Shown: piece after piece, positions 1 to 8,291 of the stretch
Layout: the number at the start of each line of letters is the position of its first letter
Numbering within the stretch: the first letter of the stretch is position 1
DNA from: Shewanella sp. KX20019
GTDB lineage: Bacteria; Pseudomonadota; Gammaproteobacteria; Enterobacterales; Shewanellaceae
Direction: 5' to 3'
DNA: 64,000 nt
NCBI RefSeq assembly: GCF_016757755.1
Contig: NZ_CP068437.1
Span: 4,712,001-4,776,000, forward strand
Notes under the pieces: generated by a model
Databases searched by the model: none
The model's input: only the letters and a program-made list of their open reading frames with translations
Told to the model about the DNA's origin: nothing
Program-made: the position numbers and the translations under genes

Positions 1-185
1 TAAACGCGCTGCAATAAGTCAATTTACAGCCGTGACTTAAGAGTGATAAATTAACTGGCTGTAGAGAGCACACCTCTAAAGTTTCAATCTAAACAACAGT
101 TGCCGTGACGCTGTTGAATCTACTCTCAACAAAGTACTCCAGCAGTAACGGCAATGGCTAACAAACGGATTTATAGGTCACATAA

Positions 186-629
186 ATGAAAATTGAAGTC
201 ATCAATAAAAATGATAAAGCGGTTTTCGATACGCTTATCGAGGGGCTTAAACAGCACAAATATGAGCATATGGGGCCAGAAGAAACAGCTCCTCTCTCAG
301 TCATTGCTCGCGATGAAGCAGACAACATCATTGCTGGTGTCTCAGGTCGCAGCATTTACCGAAACTTTCTTATAGAAGTGGTGTGGGTCAGTCCCGAGGC
401 CAGAGGCACTGGGCTTGGGCGTCAGTTAATGGAACAAGCTGAGATGGAAGCTAGAAAGCGCGGCTGCCTAATAGCGCAATTAGACACCCTTTCTTTTCAG
501 GCCCCTGTGTTTTATCAAAAGCTTGGTTTTGAAATTGTCGGTACTGTCCCCGGATTTCCCGGCAGTCCAGAACGTTATTTTATGCTGAAGCAATATACCG
601 ACGGAGCAATGCTAAATGAAACCATTTAA
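186..629 (+). CDS. GNAT family N-acetyltransferase
   Basis: A 147-residue single-domain acetyltransferase of the GNAT fold. The acetyl-CoA-binding motif A is visible around residues 65-82 (VWVSPEARGTGLGRQLM, with the R/Q-x-x-G-x-G/A pattern in ARGTGLG), followed by the C-terminal YQKLGFE signature typical of GNAT enzymes that modify small molecules or amino termini. The substrate cannot be told from sequence. The 3' end overlaps the next gene by 14 bases, so the two are probably co-transcribed. The start is the first ATG in frame. Confidence 0.85.
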   Translation: MKIEVINKNDKAVFDTLIEGLKQHKYEHMGPEETAPLSVIARDEADNIIAGVSGRSIYRNFLIEVVWVSPEARGTGLGRQLMEQAEMEARKRGCLIAQLDTLSFQAPVFYQKLGFEIVGTVPGFPGSPERYFMLKQYTDGAMLNETI

Positions 630-900
630 AAAGCTACAATCTGAAAACCTCGGATTAGTGCTAACTATTGCACGTCTATTTTTCATCTTAGGCACATTCG
701 GAACGCTATTAATATTGGTGACACTGGTATTTACGCTGTCTGGTGGCGGTTTTATGAATACTATTGCATTGGGAGCTGTTTATATGCAGTTTCTCCCTTA
801 CTGCTTCGCTTTAATCGTGACTGCTTGTTTACTCGCGGTATTGATTGCTGCCGAAGAGTCTTATAGAAAGCAAACACGCAAACCTGTGCTGGAAAGCTAA
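616..900 (+). CDS. small hypothetical membrane protein
   Basis: A 94-residue protein with two strongly hydrophobic stretches (about residues 14-42 and 48-80) and charged ends, so a two-helix inner-membrane protein is likely. It overlaps the 3' end of the upstream acetyltransferase gene by 14 bases, which suggests translational coupling. I recognise no family and no catalytic motif, and propose no function. Confidence 0.6.
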   Translation: MKPFKKLQSENLGLVLTIARLFFILGTFGTLLILVTLVFTLSGGGFMNTIALGAVYMQFLPYCFALIVTACLLAVLIAAEESYRKQTRKPVLES

Positions 901-945
901 CAATAGATGACCTTGGGATGTTAGTAATCTACAAATATTAACAAG

Positions 946-973
946 GCCAATTCTGTTATTAATAGAATTGGCC
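946..973. terminator. hairpin downstream of the GNAT operon
   Basis: A perfect 10-bp stem (GGCCAATTCT / AGAATTGGCC) with an 8-base loop lies 45 bases after the small membrane protein. No T-run follows, so it is a stable hairpin of uncertain role rather than a classical intrinsic terminator. Confidence 0.4.
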
Positions 974-1118
974 TGCGCTGCACAAGCATGGGCTAAAAAT
1001 TGGATCATTTTATTCAGGCCCACCTAGAGCCGCTCAAAAACGTCATAAATTAACTCAACTTTCCATCTATGCGAACTATAATTAGTCATCCAAAAGTATC
1101 GACACTGTTGGAGACCAT

Positions 1119-2069
1119 ATGCCATATCACTCTTCTTGCCCCACTAAACGCTCCATTCTTTACATCAGTTGTATCCTGCTCGCGAGTTACCACAGCGCAT
1201 TACAAGCTAAACCCAACGACAAGTCAGAGATAAAAATACGCGGTAAATCAATGGAATTGTCACAACAGCAAGTCTCTGCTCAGCGTATTGCAAAGGAGGA
1301 CTCCTTGCAGAAATCCAGTTCATCAAACAAAAAAGAACCTAGGGGAAAATCAACTAAAAGCAGCGGTTTTACTGATGCACTGACCCAGTTTGATTACAGC
1401 CATTGGTGGGCCAGTGATGGCTGGCACAACGGTTTTCCGTTTGTTAATCGCTGGCAAGCCGATGCCATTAGCCATAGTAGTGAGGGGATGCAACTCACCT
1501 TGAGTAACCAAGGAACATTAGCGGCGCCTGATTGGGTCTCGGGCGAGTTACGCAGCCATGAGTACCGAGGTTATGGCTGCTATGAAGTCAGTATGAAGCC
1601 TGCCGCACGTGCAGGCGTGGTCAGTAGCTTCTTTTTATTTGCCAGCCCCTACGATGTTGCCCCTAATGGCAATGGCCTGCACCATGAAATAGATATAGAA
1701 TTTCTCGGCGATAACACCAACTTCATGCAGATCAACTTCTGGCGCAATGGCGAGCCAGCATCAGGCGAGAACGCCCTGCTTATTCCACTGCAATTCGATG
1801 CTGCATTAGACTTTCACCGTTACGGCATTCGTTGGTCATCGGGTAAAATTCAGTGGTACGTCGATGGTTTATTAGTGCATCAAGTTAACTCAAAGGCGAG
1901 CCCTTACATCCCGACAACCAGCGAATCAACCCTGATGGCGATGATGAATATATGGGCGACTCATGAGGATATCTCCACCTGGGCTGGCGAGTTTGATCCT
2001 GAGTTAGGCGCAAGCGAAAGTTACTATAAAGATTTTAGCTATCAGACTTTGAAACAATGTCAGTTTTAG
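1119..2069 (+). CDS. secreted GH16-family glycoside hydrolase
   Basis: A 316-residue protein with an N-terminal signal peptide (residues 1-30, ending SALQA), a low-complexity Ser/Lys linker (about 36-85) and a GH16 jelly-roll domain (about 90-316). The catalytic signature EIDIE lies at residues 190-194; in this family the first Glu is the nucleophile, the Asp assists and the last Glu is the acid/base. The E-x-D-x-E spacing is the lichenase/XTH type rather than the bulged type with one more residue. It probably cuts a beta-glucan or galactan outside the inner membrane. It stands alone, with no linked polysaccharide-use genes nearby, so the substrate is open. The 46-residue linker between signal and domain is unusual. 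Confidence 0.85.
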   Translation: MPYHSSCPTKRSILYISCILLASYHSALQAKPNDKSEIKIRGKSMELSQQQVSAQRIAKEDSLQKSSSSNKKEPRGKSTKSSGFTDALTQFDYSHWWASDGWHNGFPFVNRWQADAISHSSEGMQLTLSNQGTLAAPDWVSGELRSHEYRGYGCYEVSMKPAARAGVVSSFFLFASPYDVAPNGNGLHHEIDIEFLGDNTNFMQINFWRNGEPASGENALLIPLQFDAALDFHRYGIRWSSGKIQWYVDGLLVHQVNSKASPYIPTTSESTLMAMMNIWATHEDISTWAGEFDPELGASESYYKDFSYQTLKQCQF

Positions 2070-2469
2070 TTGGGGCTGACGTTGCTCTAGCTTGAGTTTT
2101 ATCTTCAAGTACAGGTGCAAAACGAGACATTTGTGGTTCCAATGGTCTGCAGTCAGTGCAGCACACGGAAGTGCCAATGTCGTGATCGCATGTGCAGACA
2201 CTGCAGTGACACGCTGCAAGTCCATCTGACCTCCAAGGACGGAGGGAATGCCAAATTCTGTATGGAACAGAATTGGCCGTGAAAGCTCGGCCATGACGAA
2301 TACTATCCTTGTTAAAAAGCCAGTTCAGCACCCATACCTCTCGTTCGAGAACTTGATAACTTCGCTATCTCTCACCAGATCATGGACGGCCTCAGCCATA
2401 TCTGCACTGGGTTTGAAAAGCGGAATCATCTAGCACCAAAGTGCCTATTTATTAATGTTTACTCTGACC
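2070..2469. other. intergenic stretch without a supported gene
   Basis: About 400 bases between the GH16 gene and the IS4 element. Only short overlapping frames exist, with no credible ribosome site or domain. A frame around 2360-2430 encodes an HxxxDG-like motif (SHQIMDG), as in chloramphenicol acetyltransferase or E2 acyltransferase active sites. It is too short and isolated to call, and may be a decayed remnant. Confidence 0.4.
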
Positions 2470-3799
2470 CTGAGGGATCCCCACGAATTTAATAGGATGC
2501 TTGTGGCTCCCTAACTAAATCCTACAGTGTCTTAACCCCTACTCACCAGTGAGACTTCAGCAGCTTCAAATTCCAGTCCTTGTAGGCTCTTAACCCTATA
2601 AACTGGTTTGATAAAACATTCCGGTGTTTGATTGAGTTTGCTTGGTATTGCCGATGCTTATCTGCTGCTTTGGCGGCCAAACCAAGAAAATAAAGCATGA
2701 ATTGAGATAGACAGGCTATGAGTAGTAAAACGCTTAGTTTATGCAGGAGCCTTGAGCCACTATCATTCATTTTCAAGCCCGTTTTCACGTCTCTAAAGCT
2801 CTCCTCTATCTGCATTCTTGTTGCATAAATCTTAACAATGCTTTTAGCGTTATCGCTCTTGCTACACAGTGAGCTTGCCAGCAACCAAGGTTCTTTTTCT
2901 CGTTCCGCACTTGCACGAGACTGCTTACTTCGCCTGGCTTTATCACCCATTGCTGTTTTATCTTTTCGTCCTTTAGCTTTGCGCTTGAAAATGACTAAAC
3001 GAGATTTGAAAGAGACTTGTTCACCTAAAAAGTAGACGCCGAGATTTTTTGCTCTGCAACTTGATTGAACATAGAGTTTTTTAACTGGATACCAATCATC
3101 CTCTGGGCACTTCTTGCAGTGAGTTCTATTTCTAAAGCGACCTACGTAATCCCAGTTAAGCGACAAAATTTGCTTGAACCAAGGGATCCTAAAGCCCGCA
3201 TCAGTTACGATGATAGGCTTGCAGTCATGAGGTAACATAACCTTAAGTTTTCTCAGAAAGAGTAGATGAGTTTTGGGCTTCTCTTTTTTGTTTAGTGTTG
3301 TGGCTTCATAAAGCGTAAGCGAGCGTCCTTGAGCTGCTAGTGATGCTCGGATAAGAAAGTGTTGCTTGCGGTCATCAAGATCTGACCAATCTATATGGAT
3401 AATTGGCTGCTTCATTGTTCCGACTAACAAGTAAGTCATGCGAGTATAGATGAACTCGATATCACGATATAACTTGGTGTTACTGCAAAGCCTACCTACA
3501 CGCTTAATCTTATGTTTTTCAAAGGCATTACTATCAATGTCACGGCCAAGGCCTGTAATTGATAGAGAGCCACCATTCATTGAGCTTTCGATTGCTGAAA
3601 ACAAACTCTGTCGGAGAGTTCTGTGCATTAATGGGGTGACAAGGGAGAGGCATTTTGATAAAACTTGTTTCGCATTCATGGCATTTACCTGTGATTATTT
3701 TTGTTTGGCGATAAATGTGATCACCAAATGCCATGAATGTTCCCTTCTTTTTTAATTTATCTTATTGTTTACTCATAATATTTCGTGGGGATTCGTCAG
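2470..3799 (-). mobile_element. IS4-family insertion sequence, apparently complete
   Basis: An element of about 1.33 kb with one transposase gene on the minus strand. Imperfect terminal inverted repeats are visible: CTGAGGGATCCCCACGAAT at the left (from 2470) and CTGACGAATCCCCACGAAA on the complement at the right (ending 3799). GGGGTCAGAGT continues outward from the right end on the complement (3800-3810). A solo copy of the left-end sequence recurs at 7058-7084. I could not identify an unambiguous target-site duplication. Confidence 0.75.
2543..3679 (-). CDS. IS4-family DDE transposase
   Basis: A 378-residue transposase that catalyses cut-and-paste movement of the surrounding element. Catalytic acidic residues appear in HIDWSDL and VTDAGFR. 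The C-terminal IS4 signature Y-(2)-R-(3)-E-(6)-K is exact in YATRMQIEESFRDVK. A Lys/Arg-rich insertion (about residues 230-265) is present, as in many IS4 relatives. The frame is intact from an ATG to a stop near the left repeat, so the enzyme could be active. Family placement rests on these motifs; the ISfinder name is not known to me. Confidence 0.9.
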   Translation of the reverse strand: MNAKQVLSKCLSLVTPLMHRTLRQSLFSAIESSMNGGSLSITGLGRDIDSNAFEKHKIKRVGRLCSNTKLYRDIEFIYTRMTYLLVGTMKQPIIHIDWSDLDDRKQHFLIRASLAAQGRSLTLYEATTLNKKEKPKTHLLFLRKLKVMLPHDCKPIIVTDAGFRIPWFKQILSLNWDYVGRFRNRTHCKKCPEDDWYPVKKLYVQSSCRAKNLGVYFLGEQVSFKSRLVIFKRKAKGRKDKTAMGDKARRSKQSRASAEREKEPWLLASSLCSKSDNAKSIVKIYATRMQIEESFRDVKTGLKMNDSGSRLLHKLSVLLLIACLSQFMLYFLGLAAKAADKHRQYQANSIKHRNVLSNQFIGLRAYKDWNLKLLKSHW

Positions 3800-3810
3800 A
3801 CTCTGACCCC

Positions 3811-3866
3811 AATAGTTCAATAGTTCAATAGTTCAATAGTTCAATAGTTCAATAGTTCAATAGTTC
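3811..3866 (+). repeat. seven tandem copies of an octamer
   Basis: Seven perfect head-to-tail copies of AATAGTTC abut the outer side of the IS4 right end. One inverted copy (GAACTATT, 7039-7046) sits next to the solo IS end on the other side of the cargo. It looks like slippage-expanded target sequence. Confidence 0.95.
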
Positions 3867-3998
3867 TATTACAAATTGGGCATAGGCTTGATTGATTTAG
3901 CCTCTACAACTAACGCCCAGTTAGATCTCTTTAACGGCAGCACCCCTAACCTCTTGTTTTATATATCAATTTAATTTGTAGATGTTATTGAGAACTGG

Positions 3999-5540
3999 TT
4001 AAGGCTCTTCTCCACTTATTCCTGAAATTGATATGTCTTTTGTTGAATGACTATTTTTTGGTTTTATTTTCTGCGTGGAGAAATATTCGACCCAGTATGA
4101 AGCGGGCTTTGCTTTGGAGTATACAAAGCCTTGATGTAAGAAAATATGAGAATTATTTAGAGCGTGAATCAACGACTTCGACTCTACTCCTTCCGCAATA
4201 ATTCTTATTCCTTTCGTATTACAGTAGTCAACCAGTGATGATAATATTAGTTGGTTCTTTTCAATGTTGGTAATTATACTACGATCGATTTTTATGCAAT
4301 CAATATCGAGTTCAGATATTCTTGACAAATTAGAATGGCCGACGCCAAAGTCATCTATTGAAAATTCAATCCCGTGTTGCGAGATTTTTTTTAAAGAATA
4401 AAGTAAGTTATCTTTTTCACTTAGTGCTAATGAGTCTTCTGTTATTTCTAATATAAATTTTTTCCCATTGAACTTTATGAGGTTTTCGATAACAGACCAA
4501 AATGGATCATCTCGGTACTCGATGATTGTTTCTGGTTTTAAATTGAATGAATAGATTATTTTCGAAGACAACTTACCTCTAATAAGCTCATTTATAGATA
4601 TAATGGCTGTTTTAAACAGTAAGAAGTCTGTTTTTGCATCTAGGTATTTTAAGCATCGTGGTGCTGTCCCAGATTGACTAAGACGACATAAAACCTCAAA
4701 TGAAAAAACTGAGTTATTTCTAGAATTGACTATTGGTTGTAAGTTGAACGTGATTGCCCTTGTCTTTAAATAACGGCTAAAGTATTGGTAAATAAGTCGA
4801 TATTTCAATAACTCTGAAAAATACTGATTCGTTGATAGTACTCTGTATGTGATAAATGCAATTAATAGACTCAGGGATAAACTGATGAAAAGTAAAATTG
4901 TCAGCTTCTTATAATCTATATACAAAAAAGAGGTTAGTGGTTTAAAAATGGCAGTGCTAAAATCATCCTGAAAATATTCAATGTCAAACCATTTTTGAAA
5001 ATTATAATTAAGTAAAAAGATAAAGTTTGCATTGTTTTTGTTCAGTATGGTGTCGCTTAACTGTTGATCTATTCCAATCTCTACATAATGCGTGTTGTTT
5101 TTTAAAATGACCCTGATGGTTTTGGATTTAGTTATTTTATCTATAACCTCTGCTAATAAAAATGCTGATTCAGGAGCTTGTAAACCGCTAGGCCAATTTA
5201 CATTGCTAGGGTATAGCCGTTCTGATAATGAAAAACATCCTCTTTCTTTTAGGCTTCCTAGGCTACCATTAGTTATGTTTTTATAAGTTACAAATTCAAT
5301 ATTTTGGAATTCCTTCTTAATTCCGTAAGCCTTGGGGATTACAGAATTGCAGTTTGTTTGAGTACTATCAATAATTTCGTATGATAGTCGGATCAACTCT
5401 GACATCATGTTTTTTTTTGCTTTAAACTTATTGTAATCATTGCTAATAGCTAAACAAGACAATAAAAAGAAAGCTACAGGCGCTACTATTAAGATGACAT
5501 GCTTAGCTATCTGTTTGTTTATATAGTTATTATAATTCAA
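3999..5540 (-). CDS. membrane-anchored CSS/EAL cyclic-di-GMP phosphodiesterase
   Basis: A 513-residue protein. It has an N-terminal membrane helix (about 14-32), a periplasmic loop of roughly 180 residues with two cysteines (C64, C102) resembling CSS-motif sensor domains, a second helix (about 213-231) and a C-terminal EAL domain (about 260-500). EAL landmarks are present: EVL at 282-284, the SFNLKP Asn, LEITE, SIDDFGVGHSNL, IKIDRS and AEGVES, so it probably hydrolyses cyclic di-GMP. In this family periplasmic thiol redox state can control activity. It is divergent from a ToxR/ToxS-like pair and lies between inverted IS ends. Local DNA is AT-rich compared with the flanks, consistent with horizontal transfer. 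Confidence 0.85.
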   Translation of the reverse strand: MNYNNYINKQIAKHVILIVAPVAFFLLSCLAISNDYNKFKAKKNMMSELIRLSYEIIDSTQTNCNSVIPKAYGIKKEFQNIEFVTYKNITNGSLGSLKERGCFSLSERLYPSNVNWPSGLQAPESAFLLAEVIDKITKSKTIRVILKNNTHYVEIGIDQQLSDTILNKNNANFIFLLNYNFQKWFDIEYFQDDFSTAIFKPLTSFLYIDYKKLTILLFISLSLSLLIAFITYRVLSTNQYFSELLKYRLIYQYFSRYLKTRAITFNLQPIVNSRNNSVFSFEVLCRLSQSGTAPRCLKYLDAKTDFLLFKTAIISINELIRGKLSSKIIYSFNLKPETIIEYRDDPFWSVIENLIKFNGKKFILEITEDSLALSEKDNLLYSLKKISQHGIEFSIDDFGVGHSNLSRISELDIDCIKIDRSIITNIEKNQLILSSLVDYCNTKGIRIIAEGVESKSLIHALNNSHIFLHQGFVYSKAKPASYWVEYFSTQKIKPKNSHSTKDISISGISGEEP

Positions 5541-5777
5541 TTGGTTTTATTCACATAAATGCTAAGATAGATTCACTCAGTTTAACAGTATGATCATGAC
5601 TTTAGTTGTAATAAAAAATAATAAAATCATTAAGAGCGTGAAAAAAAGGGGTGAAATAATGTCTAACCTGTTGTTAATTAGTGTGTTAGCGCAGTGGTCT
5701 GTTGGTTACTCTTTTGCCATTATTTAGGCTATAATTATGGGATAAATTAATATAATTGAATACAAACATCACATCTA
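5541..5777. promoter_or_regulatory. divergent promoter region between the EAL gene and the toxR-like gene
   Basis: An AT-rich 237-base intergenic stretch that must hold the start signals of both divergent transcripts. It has several A/T tracts and TATAAT-like sequences, but I cannot pick one promoter with confidence. ToxR-type proteins often bind such AT-rich DNA, so self-control and control of the EAL gene are plausible. Confidence 0.35.
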
Positions 5778-6521
5778 ATGAAAATACTTATAAAGAATGA
5801 AAGAACAATTGAAATCAGTGGTGTCGAATACCAGTTGTCATCTGCGGAAATGTTAATATTAACATCCATGTTCGCGTCAAAAGGTAGGGTTTTTAGTCGT
5901 GATGAACTTTTATATATTGGTTGGGAGGGGAGGGCTATTTCTCAAAATTCATTAACTGTAGCCATTGCTAATTTGAGGAAAGTTATTGATGTAAGTAATA
6001 GTGGTAGGTTTATTATAACCTTACCTAAGCAAGGTTATAAAATAGATGGGGATGTTTTAGTATTTCCACTTAAGAGTGAAGTTAAACCTTCACTCTCAGA
6101 GTCAGGTATATATGATAACCCCATATGGGGTGAGCTGATTAGACTCTGTAGTTTACCAAGTAACAAAATATATTTTTTCTCATGCTTTACTATATTGGCA
6201 TTTTTGAGTGTGTCATTTCTATTTGACACCAAAGTAAAAGAGAGGCTTTATCATACTCCAGATTATAAGGTTTTAATTATAATAACGGATGGCTCTTCTG
6301 TGGATGTATTACTTGAACAATTCCCAGACTTGTACCAATTAGACAACGATGGTGCGGGGGGACTGTCTCTCGTCGATAAATATAAATTGGTTGTAATTTT
6401 TAATACTGTTCAAAGGGTATTTATCATAGATTGTATCGATGATAATAAAGTTGAATCGTATATCTCGTTTGATGGGCAAGCTGTTATTAAAATGCTGGCG
6501 TCAGGAGCTTGTCATGAGTAA
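5778..6521 (+). CDS. ToxR-like transmembrane transcriptional regulator
   Basis: A 247-residue protein with an N-terminal winged-helix DNA-binding domain of the OmpR/ToxR type (residues 1-97; FSRDELLYIGWEGR, then the recognition-helix region SLTVAIANLRKVI and the wing LPKQGYKI). One membrane helix (about 131-149) and a periplasmic domain of about 100 residues follow. Two cysteines in the periplasmic part (C219 and C245) could form a disulfide, as in Vibrio ToxR. It overlaps the following ToxS-like gene by 8 bases, the usual toxRS arrangement. The likely role is sensing an envelope signal and directly controlling nearby genes; the targets are unknown. Confidence 0.8.
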   Translation: MKILIKNERTIEISGVEYQLSSAEMLILTSMFASKGRVFSRDELLYIGWEGRAISQNSLTVAIANLRKVIDVSNSGRFIITLPKQGYKIDGDVLVFPLKSEVKPSLSESGIYDNPIWGELIRLCSLPSNKIYFFSCFTILAFLSVSFLFDTKVKERLYHTPDYKVLIIITDGSSVDVLLEQFPDLYQLDNDGAGGLSLVDKYKLVVIFNTVQRVFIIDCIDDNKVESYISFDGQAVIKMLASGACHE

Positions 6522-7005
6522 TAAGAAAATAATTATTTGTCTCGGTTTTTTTCTGGTTTTAATGTTGTTTTCCTTGGCCTGCAGTGAGATTAAGTCCAAA
6601 AAGCTCAATGAGTTAAATGGCCGTTATGTGCGAACTGAGATAGTTGCAAAGCTAGATGCTGAAAGCCATGTGACTTTAAAATTATTTTGGGTTATTAATA
6701 ATGGGCGACATTTTGGAATTATAAAGGACACTGGCCAACCTGATGGTCCGGTTATGTTCAAATTTAAAGGTGAGTTCGCTTATGTTTTTTGGAGCGATAG
6801 CTACATATTTAACATCGATGATTTGAACGGGCAGCAGGTGAGTGGATTGAACTATTCAGCTTTGCCCTTTATTCGCAATGTCTTATTCGGGGTGTTGGGA
6901 GACAAGGCGGGTAAAACTTTCCGCGCTGAGGTGTTTAAAAATAATAACTTACTTTGCTTAAAAGAAACTAATAGTAACATCACCCGATGTTTATCCTATT
7001 GGTAA
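6514..7005 (+). CDS. ToxS-like periplasmic membrane-anchored protein
   Basis: A 163-residue protein starting at the ATG preceded by AGGAG at 7-base spacing; an upstream in-frame start exists but lacks this site. One N-terminal hydrophobic helix (about 6-24, with a Cys at its end) is followed by a periplasmic domain. The segment NGRYVRTEIVAKLDAES resembles the NGTYLRVSIVKL region of Vibrio ToxS, from memory. Position right after a ToxR-like gene and the overlap support a partner that stabilises the regulator's periplasmic domain. The similarity is weak and should be tested by profile search. Confidence 0.6.
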   Translation: MSNKKIIICLGFFLVLMLFSLACSEIKSKKLNELNGRYVRTEIVAKLDAESHVTLKLFWVINNGRHFGIIKDTGQPDGPVMFKFKGEFAYVFWSDSYIFNIDDLNGQQVSGLNYSALPFIRNVLFGVLGDKAGKTFRAEVFKNNNLLCLKETNSNITRCLSYW

Positions 7006-7038
7006 GCCTGTTGTTGCTCCATTTAATATTGATTCGTT

Positions 7039-7084
7039 GAACTATTGGGGTCAAAGTCTGAGGGATCCCCACGAATTTAATAGG
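7039..7084. repeat. solo inverted copy of the IS4-element end
   Basis: GAACTATT, then GGGGTCAAAGTCTGAGGGAT and CCCCACGAATTTAATAGG, match in inverted orientation the junction at about 3776-3818; the inner part is identical to the IS left end at 2470-2496. It has no transposase of its own and directly abuts an IS66 terminus. It could be the remains of a second IS copy or a one-ended event. Confidence 0.8.
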
Positions 7085-7163
7085 TAAGCGTCTGCCAAAG
7101 CACACCTTTATAACTTAGTTGCCTGCAGCCATCATTGTTTCTCTAAATTGATAGGGGAACAAT

Positions 7164-7526
7164 ATGTTTAGCAGCAGCACTAAGCTTGATGTCACTTTGA
7201 TCTGTGGGATCACCGATATGCGTAAATCAATCGATGGTTTGAGCAATATCGTTGCCTACGAATTACAGCAAGAACCTTGTAATGAACATCTGTTTGTCTT
7301 TTGTAATCGTCAGCGCAATAAGTTGAAGATTTTGCAGTGGGCCAGTAATGGCTTCTGGCTACATTACAAACGACTCGAGAAAAATACCTTTAAATGGTCT
7401 GGGATCGAAGACGAACAGCTCAGTCTGCGTATCACACCACAGCAACTCGATTGGCTTATCGCAGGGCTCCCCCTCACACAACCCCATGCTCATCCCGCGC
7501 TTCGTTATCACTATCATGACTTATAA
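7164..7526 (+). CDS. tnpB: IS66 accessory protein TnpB
   Basis: A 120-residue protein with the IS66 Orf2 signature: CGITDMRKSIDGLSNIV near the start, then FVFCNRQRNKLKILQW and the GFWLHYKRLEKNTFKW stretch. It is full length for the family. In IS66 elements it is needed for transposition, but its biochemical role is not settled. Here it is the only complete gene of a broken element. Confidence 0.9.
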   Translation: MFSSSTKLDVTLICGITDMRKSIDGLSNIVAYELQQEPCNEHLFVFCNRQRNKLKILQWASNGFWLHYKRLEKNTFKWSGIEDEQLSLRITPQQLDWLIAGLPLTQPHAHPALRYHYHDL

Positions 7527-7612
7527 CCTATGATCATAAGCAGGATTTATTGATCACCAATTAATCTAAATAAACACAAGAAGTTAGATAGCACTCCGTG
7601 CATAATCTTTGC

Positions 7613-7810
7613 ATGGAATTAAATCATCAAAATCTCCCTACTGATCTCGTCGAATTGCAGTTACTGGTGCTGAAACTACAGCAAGAGTTGCACGCTAAAG
7701 ATGTGAAAATCAACTTTCTCGAAGAACAGTTTCGCCTCGCTCAACAAAAGCAATTTGGCAAGAGTGCCGAAGGGCATATTGGCGAGGGCGAAGTGTTCAA
7801 TGAAGCGTGA
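7613..7810 (+). pseudogene. tnpC: truncated IS66 transposase TnpC, N-terminal fragment
   Basis: Only 65 residues remain of a protein usually near 500. The visible part is the N-terminal leucine-rich coiled coil (LVELQLLVLKLQQELHAKD) and the start of the conserved FRLAQQKQFGKSAE segment. The ATG at 7613 was preferred to a GTG five codons upstream. The frame ends where foreign sequence begins (about 7806), so this is a deletion remnant. Confidence 0.85.
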
Positions 7811-8171
7811 ACAATTGGGGTCAGAATAAACTTTCAAACTCAACACGTTTAACTCCTGTAGAGATTAAACACAAGCTAATGTCCTACATAAAACGCAAAT
7901 TGAAACACCAATCCCCATCGAAGTTGCCGAAGTACGTTGAAGAAAGGGCCGTAATGCCCACACGGACGTGGGCATAGCTTTTGCGAGACAGGATGTCCCA
8001 TCGAAAGCGTTAGGCTATTTCAAATAAGTACGAGGAAGACAACTTCGTCGGGGCGTCATGGTGGATGCAAGGAGGATAAGGACGAGCAGTCCTTCTTGCT
8101 CGGGTGTGGGCGAAGCGCCACGACTTTTATCAAACGAAGTTTGATTATCCAAGCTCAAGTGAAACTTGAGC
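7811..8171. other. remnant with an array of six small hairpins
   Basis: It starts with ATTGGGGTCAGAATAAAC, similar to the GGGGTCAGAGT outside the IS4 end. An open frame to 7978 encodes a basic peptide (KHKLMSYIKRKLKHQ, then LPKYVEERAVMPTRTW) that may be the C-terminus of a lost protein. Hairpins follow at 7954-7975, 8031-8050 (one mismatch), 8078-8094, 8106-8121, 8129-8145 and 8153-8171; the last three have GAA loops. The pattern suggests a single-stranded-DNA recognition array or a decayed mobile element of unknown type. Confidence 0.5.
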
Positions 8172-8291
8172 AGCCCCAAAACAAACCCAAAGTATGAAAT
8201 TAAAATCAGATCCAACCTAAAACCCACTTAAATTCAAAACTTTGACTAGGCTTAAACAAGTCTACAACTCATAAAACAAAAGGATTTGTTA

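Larger units (their letters stand above)
7084..7810 (+). mobile_element. truncated IS66-family element
   Basis: It begins with GTAAGCGTCTGCC, the characteristic IS66-family terminus, followed by a complete tnpB and the first 65 codons of tnpC. The tnpA gene is absent, there is only about 80 bases before tnpB, and the element stops abruptly near 7806. The right end is missing, so it cannot move by itself. Confidence 0.8.

Noticed and set aside
2248..2433. Small ORF with an HxxxDG-like motif in an overlapping frame, reminiscent of chloramphenicol acetyltransferase or E2 acyltransferase
   Set aside because: The motif lies in a different frame from the only ORF with a start, is very short and has no flanking family sequence; at best a decayed remnant.
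3811..3866. Tandem octamers considered as a CRISPR-like array
   Set aside because: The units are contiguous with no spacers and only 8 bases long.
8015..8227. Minus-strand ORF across the hairpin array
   Set aside because: Its sequence follows from the hairpins and has no ribosome site; the palindromes explain it better than a protein.
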